Assembly: GCA_021821185.1 (NCBI GenBank)
Contig: JAKACU010000044.1
Coordinates: forward strand, 1 to 16,257
DNA length: 16,257 nt
Direction of reading: 5' to 3'
DNA from: Bacillota bacterium
Lineage (GTDB): Bacteria > Bacillota > Bacilli > Alicyclobacillales > SLC66
The position numbers and the translations under genes are program-made. A model generated the notes under the pieces. That model saw only the letters and a list, made by a program, of their open reading frames with translations, was not told where the DNA came from and made no database searches. Positions 12,788 to 16,257 of this stretch are shown in pieces (within the stretch, counting starts at the first letter, position 1; every line of letters begins with the position of its first letter).

Positions 12788-13369
12788 GTGGCGGCCAAAC
12801 TGATTGTTGGTCTTGGTAACCCCGGTGGCCAGTACGCGAAAACCCGGCACAATGTCGGGTTTATGTGCATTGAAAAAGCGTTGCTTGCCCTGGGCCTTGA
12901 CAAGGAAAAACCAAAAGAAAAATGGCAATCATCTGTTATAGAGACGTCTTTGTATGGTCAAAAGATATTTTTTATGCGCCCGTTGACGTTCATGAACAAT
13001 AGTGGTGAAGCCGTCCATGCAGCGCTTTCTTTTACCAAAGGGAACGCGATGGATGATTTGCTTGTGATCTATGACGACATGGACTTAAAGGCGGGACAAA
13101 TTCGTGTGCGCATGAGCGGAGGTTCTGGTGGGCATAACGGTATTAAATCGATTATTCAACATACGCATACGGAGGACTTTAAGCGCATACGACTAGGCAT
13201 CGGGAGGCCACCACAGGATATCACGGTCATTGATTATGTGTTAACGGCCTTTGCAAAAAGTGAGGCGCCGATCGTTCAAGAAGCGATCTCACGGGGAGCA
13301 CAAGCAGCGATAGCTACCTGTAAGGACCCTTTTGAATCGGTGATGAATACGTTTAATTTAAGAGCCTAA
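12788..13369 (+). CDS. pth: Peptidyl-tRNA hydrolase
   Basis: Pth recycles peptidyl-tRNAs released prematurely from ribosomes by cutting the ester bond between peptide and tRNA. In B. subtilis the gene was named spoVC because a mutant blocks sporulation. The protein has KLIVGLGNPGGQYAKTRHNV with Asn11 and catalytic His21, RPLTFMNNSG with Asn70, IYDDMDLKAGQIRVRMSGGS with Asp96, and GGHNGIKSI with Asn117. All the active-site positions are present, and 193 residues is the usual length. The GTG at 12788 lies seven bases after GGGAGG (12775-12780); an in-frame start at 12746 would overlap the prs end without its own site. Probably co-transcribed with glmU-prs. Confidence 0.96.
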   Translation: MAAKLIVGLGNPGGQYAKTRHNVGFMCIEKALLALGLDKEKPKEKWQSSVIETSLYGQKIFFMRPLTFMNNSGEAVHAALSFTKGNAMDDLLVIYDDMDLKAGQIRVRMSGGSGGHNGIKSIIQHTHTEDFKRIRLGIGRPPQDITVIDYVLTAFAKSEAPIVQEAISRGAQAAIATCKDPFESVMNTFNLRA

Positions 13370-13380
13370 TCCCCATACTA
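13351..13380 (+). promoter_or_regulatory. SigG/SigF-like forespore promoter of fin
   Basis: CATACTA (13374-13380) is an exact match to the SigG -10 consensus. GTTTA (13351-13355), 18 bases upstream, fits the SigF -35 pattern GywTA and partly the SigG one. It overlaps the end of pth and would start transcription near 13388, about 24 bases before the fin TTG. B. subtilis fin (yabK) is expressed in the forespore, which agrees. Confidence 0.55.
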
Positions 13381-13411
13381 CAAGAAATAGAAAATTTGGG
13401 GTGTATGGTGT

Positions 13412-13645
13412 TTGGATATCGTATACTACTGTAAGCATTGCAAGTCCTATCTTGGTCGCATCAATTCAACGCAAGCATCAGATACTGAACTTGGGTTCAC
13501 GGATTTGACACTAGAAGAGCGCCAAGATTTATTGCAGTACGATGGTGTAGACCATACGCTATATGTTAAAACGGTGTGTGAGAACTGTGAGTCAGCGTTT
13601 CGTTATCATCCAGAATTGCTGTTATCTGACACACCGCTGCAATAA
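13412..13645 (+). CDS. fin: Anti-sigma-F factor Fin
   Basis: Fin (formerly YabK, DUF2757) is a small forespore protein that inhibits SigF-RNA polymerase and so helps the switch from SigF to SigG. The 77-residue product is a clear homologue: DIVYYCKHCKSYLGRINS with Cys7 and Cys10, LGFTDLTLEERQDLLQY in the middle, and VKTVCENCESAF with Cys56 and Cys59. The two CxxC pairs form the zinc-binding site expected of the family. The TTG start is eight bases after GGGGTG (13398-13403). No ATG or GTG in this frame lies nearby, and the protein start aligns with B. subtilis Fin. It sits between pth and mfd, as in B. subtilis, with its own forespore promoter and a probable terminator. Confidence 0.92.
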   Translation: MDIVYYCKHCKSYLGRINSTQASDTELGFTDLTLEERQDLLQYDGVDHTLYVKTVCENCESAFRYHPELLLSDTPLQ

Positions 13646-13678
13646 CGAACGGAACACGGTATGAGTAACTTTCAGGGG

Positions 13679-13708
13679 GCCTTCGCGCGACGCTAAGGCT
13701 TGTTTTGT
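13679..13708 (+). terminator. Probable intrinsic terminator after fin
   Basis: GCCTT-c-GCG-CGA-CGC-t-AAGGC forms a hairpin with one internal mismatch (13679-13699), extendable outward by two G-U pairs, followed by TTGTTTTGT. It lies 33 bases after the fin stop and 22 bases before mfd. The stem is shorter than that of veg. Confidence 0.5.
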
Positions 13709-13730
13709 AGTTTGGGTCGGGGGGATATCG

Positions 13731-16257
13731 GTGCGGGATCTGGTTCAATATTTCATGAGCACGGGGGAAATCTCCCAGGTGATTCAGGGGTTTCACTCTG
13801 GTGTTTCCCAACAGTCTATCTCAGGTTTGTCCGGCTCTGCACGGGATATGTTGTATGCTGCTTTATTGGAACAAGGAAATGGCTTAGTGATCGCAGCGCA
13901 TTCTATGCAGGCTGTGCAAAGTATTGCAGCTGATCTGACGGAATTGCTTGATGAAACAGAAGTCTTTATTTTTCCTGAGCGAGAAGCAACACATGGTGAT
14001 TTGTTCGCTTTTAGCCCTGAGCTTTCAGCTCTTCGGATGAAGACCTTGCGGGCATTGTATGAAAAAAAGGCTCGTGTCGTCGTGACGACGATTAGCGGAA
14101 TGCGTCAAAAGGTGGTCGCGAAAGATCGATTACGAGAAGCATTGGTTCCTATCGAGCTCGGACAAGCGATTGATCTGAGGGAGTTGTCAGAACATCTTGT
14201 GATGATGGGGTATGAGCGAGTTGAGCAAGTTGAGACAACGGGACAATTTTCTTTGCGCGGTGGACTCATTGATATCTATCCACTCGCAGGGGCGCCTTTG
14301 CGTATCGAATTGTTTGATGTGGAAGTTGATTCGATACGATATTTTGATACGGAAACCCAACGTTCCCTCGATAAGGTAAAGCAGACGGTAATTTGGCCAG
14401 CTCGTGAGATTGTTGCATCCCACGCACAATTGATGGCTGCGGCAGATCGCTTACAAGACCGCCTAGATGCCTATCTAAAAAAAGTGAAATCGCATGAAAT
14501 TGCACAAAAGGTAACGCAAAATTTTTCGCGAGATATCGATCGCATGCGCGAGGGGATGCACTTTCCAAGTTTACTTAAGTATGAAAACATTATTGATGTA
14601 AAACAATCAACGTTGCTCGATTATGTTTCGCATGATTTTATTCAGGTCTACGATGAGCCAAGCCGCTTACGAGAAACTATGGAACGCGTTAGCAGGGAAG
14701 ACGTCGAATGGATGACAGCGGCACTTGAGCAAGGTGAATGGATTCCCGACTTGACTGACCCAATCGATGTAGAGCGGATCTTTCATCGCCTTGGAGCACG
14801 TCAATTATTTGTAAGTCTTTTTGCGCGCCATATCGTAGGTACCCCTGCCGCGGCTCGCACGCTTACAATTACCATGCACACGATGCAGCAATTCCATGGC
14901 CAGTTACCCCTTCTTAAATCAGAAATTTCGCGTTATAAAAAGGCACAAAATCACATTGTGTTTCTTGCCGGGTCAGAAGATCGAGCTCTGCGGCTGGAAA
15001 GGGTTCTGGAAGATTTTTCGATAGAAACCGAACGAAGAATGGGCTTTGATCCTCATGTGTCTATACCTCAGATCATCACAGGTAATTTGGCGAATGGGTT
15101 TGAGCTTCCATCCGGCAAATTAGTCGTTATCACGGAAAATGAGGTTTTTGTCAATAAACGACGAGCACGGCGCATGCGTGCTGATGTGTCTGAAGCAGCG
15201 CGCATTAAAAGTTATCAGGATTTGCATGAGGGCGATTATGTCGTTCACATAAGCCACGGTATCGGTCGGTATATGGGCATTGAAACGTTGGTAGTTGACG
15301 GCACTCACCGTGATTATTTGCATCTTCGTTATGCAGGCAACGATAAATTATATGTTCCTGTGGAACAAATCAATCAAGTCCAAAAGTACCTTGGCAGTGA
15401 AGAGCGTGAACCTCGTGTCACCCATCTCGGAGGCACAGATTGGGCACGAACCAAGAGTAAAGTGCAAAAATCTGTACGTGATATTGCCCAAGATTTGATC
15501 AAATTATATGCGCAACGTGAAGCAACGGCCGGGCATGCTTTTCGGGCTGATACAGAGTGGCAACATGATTTCGAGGCGATGTTCGCCTATGAACAGACAC
15601 CGGCTCAGTTGCGTGCTATTACCGATATCAAGAAAGATATGGAACGCGCCCGCCCGATGGATCGACTCTTATGCGGAGATGTCGGCTATGGGAAAACAGA
15701 AGTTGCTCTTCGCGCTGCATCCAAGGCTGTATTTGACGGCAAACAAGTGGTTGTCTTAGTGCCGACAACCATTCTTGCGCAACAGCATTATGAGACGTTT
15801 AAGGAGCGTTTTGCAGGGTTCCCTGTCACGGTTGAGGTACTCAGTCGGTTTCGCACAAAAAGGGAAGCCAATCAAGTTATTGAAGGGGTAAAAACGGGCA
15901 ATGTAGATATCGTGATTGGCACCCACCGCCTGCTGCAAAAGGGCTTGCAATTTAAAGATTTGGGACTTTTGGTGGTTGATGAAGAACAACGTTTTGGTGT
16001 GACTCATAAAGAACGTTTAAAACAAATGCGCAATAATGTGGATTGTCTCACCTTGACTGCGACACCAATCCCGAGGACTTTGCACATGTCGATGGTAGGT
16101 GTCAGGGATTTGTCCATTATCGAGACGCCGCCTGAGAATCGTTTTCCTGTACAGACGTATGTGGTAGAATATAGTGACGTTCTGCTGAAAGAAGCGATTG
16201 AACGAGAGATCGGCCGAGGTGGACAAGTGTATGTCTTGTACAATCAGGTCAATGGGA
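13731..16257 (+). CDS. mfd: Transcription-repair coupling factor Mfd (5' part, runs off window)
   Basis: Mfd is a DNA translocase that removes RNA polymerase stalled at lesions and recruits UvrA. The window holds 842 codons, open to the end, of about 1,180 expected. The UvrB-like N-terminal region runs through [20 protein letters not shown] and [17 protein letters not shown]. The RNA polymerase interaction domain shows [18 protein letters not shown] and [17 protein letters not shown]. The helicase part shows [20 protein letters not shown] (Walker A Lys655), [22 protein letters not shown] (DEEQ 750-753) and [14 protein letters not shown]. The C-terminal RecA-like half, TRG motif and UvrA-mimic domain lie beyond the window. 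The GTG at 13731 follows GGGGGGA by about six bases. No frameshift was found at the points checked. Confidence 0.96.
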   Translation, partial: MRDLVQYFMSTGEISQVIQGFHSGVSQQSISGLSGSARDMLYAALLEQGNGLVIAAHSMQAVQSIAADLTELLDETEVFIFPEREATHGDLFAFSPELSALRMKTLRALYEKKARVVVTTISGMRQKVVAKDRLREALVPIELGQAIDLRELSEHLVMMGYERVEQVETTGQFSLRGGLIDIYPLAGAPLRIELFDVEVDSIRYFDTETQRSLDKVKQTVIWPAREIVASHAQLMAAADRLQDRLDAYLKKVKSHEIAQKVTQNFSRDIDRMREGMHFPSLLKYENIIDVKQSTLLDYVSHDFIQVYDEPSRLRETMERVSREDVEWMTAALEQGEWIPDLTDPIDVERIFHRLGARQLFVSLFARHIVGTPAAARTLTITMHTMQQFHGQLPLLKSEISRYKKAQNHIVFLAGSEDRALRLERVLEDFSIETERRMGFDPHVSIPQIITGNLANGFELPSGKLVVITENEVFVNKRRARRMRADVSEAARIKSYQDLHEGDYVVHISHGIGRYMGIETLVVDGTHRDYLHLRYAGNDKLYVPVEQINQVQKYLGSEEREPRVTHLGGTDWARTKSKVQKSVRDIAQDLIKLYAQREATAGHAFRADTEWQHDFEAMFAYEQTPAQLRAITDIKKDMERARPMDRLLCGDVGYGKTEVALRAASKAVFDGKQVVVLVPTTILAQQHYETFKERFAGFPVTVEVLSRFRTKREANQVIEGVKTGNVDIVIGTHRLLQKGLQFKDLGLLVVDEEQRFGVTHKERLKQMRNNVDCLTLTATPIPRTLHMSMVGVRDLSIIETPPENRFPVQTYVVEYSDVLLKEAIEREIGRGGQVYVLYNQVNG

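Noticed and set aside
1..16257. CRISPR arrays, tRNA or rRNA genes, insertion sequences, prophage or toxin-antitoxin genes
   Set aside because: No repeated spacers, cloverleaf or rRNA-like segments, transposase motifs or flanking repeats were seen; every stretch above about 170 bases is occupied by a recognised gene.

Overview
The window is the tatD-to-mfd block of a low- to mid-GC endospore-forming Bacillota chromosome. Its gene content and order (metG, tatD, rnmV, ksgA, yabG, veg, sspF, ispE, purR, ridA, spoVG, glmU, prs, pth, fin, mfd) match the region next to the replication origin in Bacillus subtilis. YabG, SspF, SpoVG and Fin are sporulation proteins, so the host almost certainly makes endospores. 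The protein sequences diverge moderately from Bacillus. An Alicyclobacillaceae-like member of the Bacillales is my guess, but the sequence alone does not prove it.

Layout. Positions 1-2290 hold the end of metG and a tightly packed tatD-rnmV-ksgA run (tRNA charging, a DNase-family hydrolase, 5S rRNA maturation, 16S rRNA dimethylation). Next come yabG, with a SigK-like promoter, and veg, with two consensus SigA promoters in tandem and a strong terminator. sspF lies on the minus strand and converges with veg. Divergent from sspF is a two-gene cyanophycin module, cphB-cphA (4151-7620), with overlapping stop and start codons. Then follow ispE, purR-ridA, spoVG (near-perfect SigH promoter), glmU-prs, pth, fin (SigG-like promoter) and the first 842 codons of mfd, which runs off the window.

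The main departure from the usual order is cphB-cphA between sspF and ispE. CphA makes the Asp/Arg polymer cyanophycin and CphB cuts it to beta-Asp-Arg dipeptides, so the cell can probably store and recover nitrogen and carbon. The position beside a forespore gene suggests, without proving, a link to sporulation. Two genes usually found here in B. subtilis are absent: yabE (between tatD and rnmV) and ctc/rplY (between prs and pth).

The intergenic regions carry several dyads that the genes do not explain: around the veg -35 box, upstream of an extended -10 before ispE, across the purR promoter, and a hairpin with an alternative pairing partner before glmU. Eleven of the seventeen starts assigned here are GTG or TTG. 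I see no rRNA, tRNA, insertion sequence, prophage or CRISPR array, and no gene-free stretch above about 170 bases.
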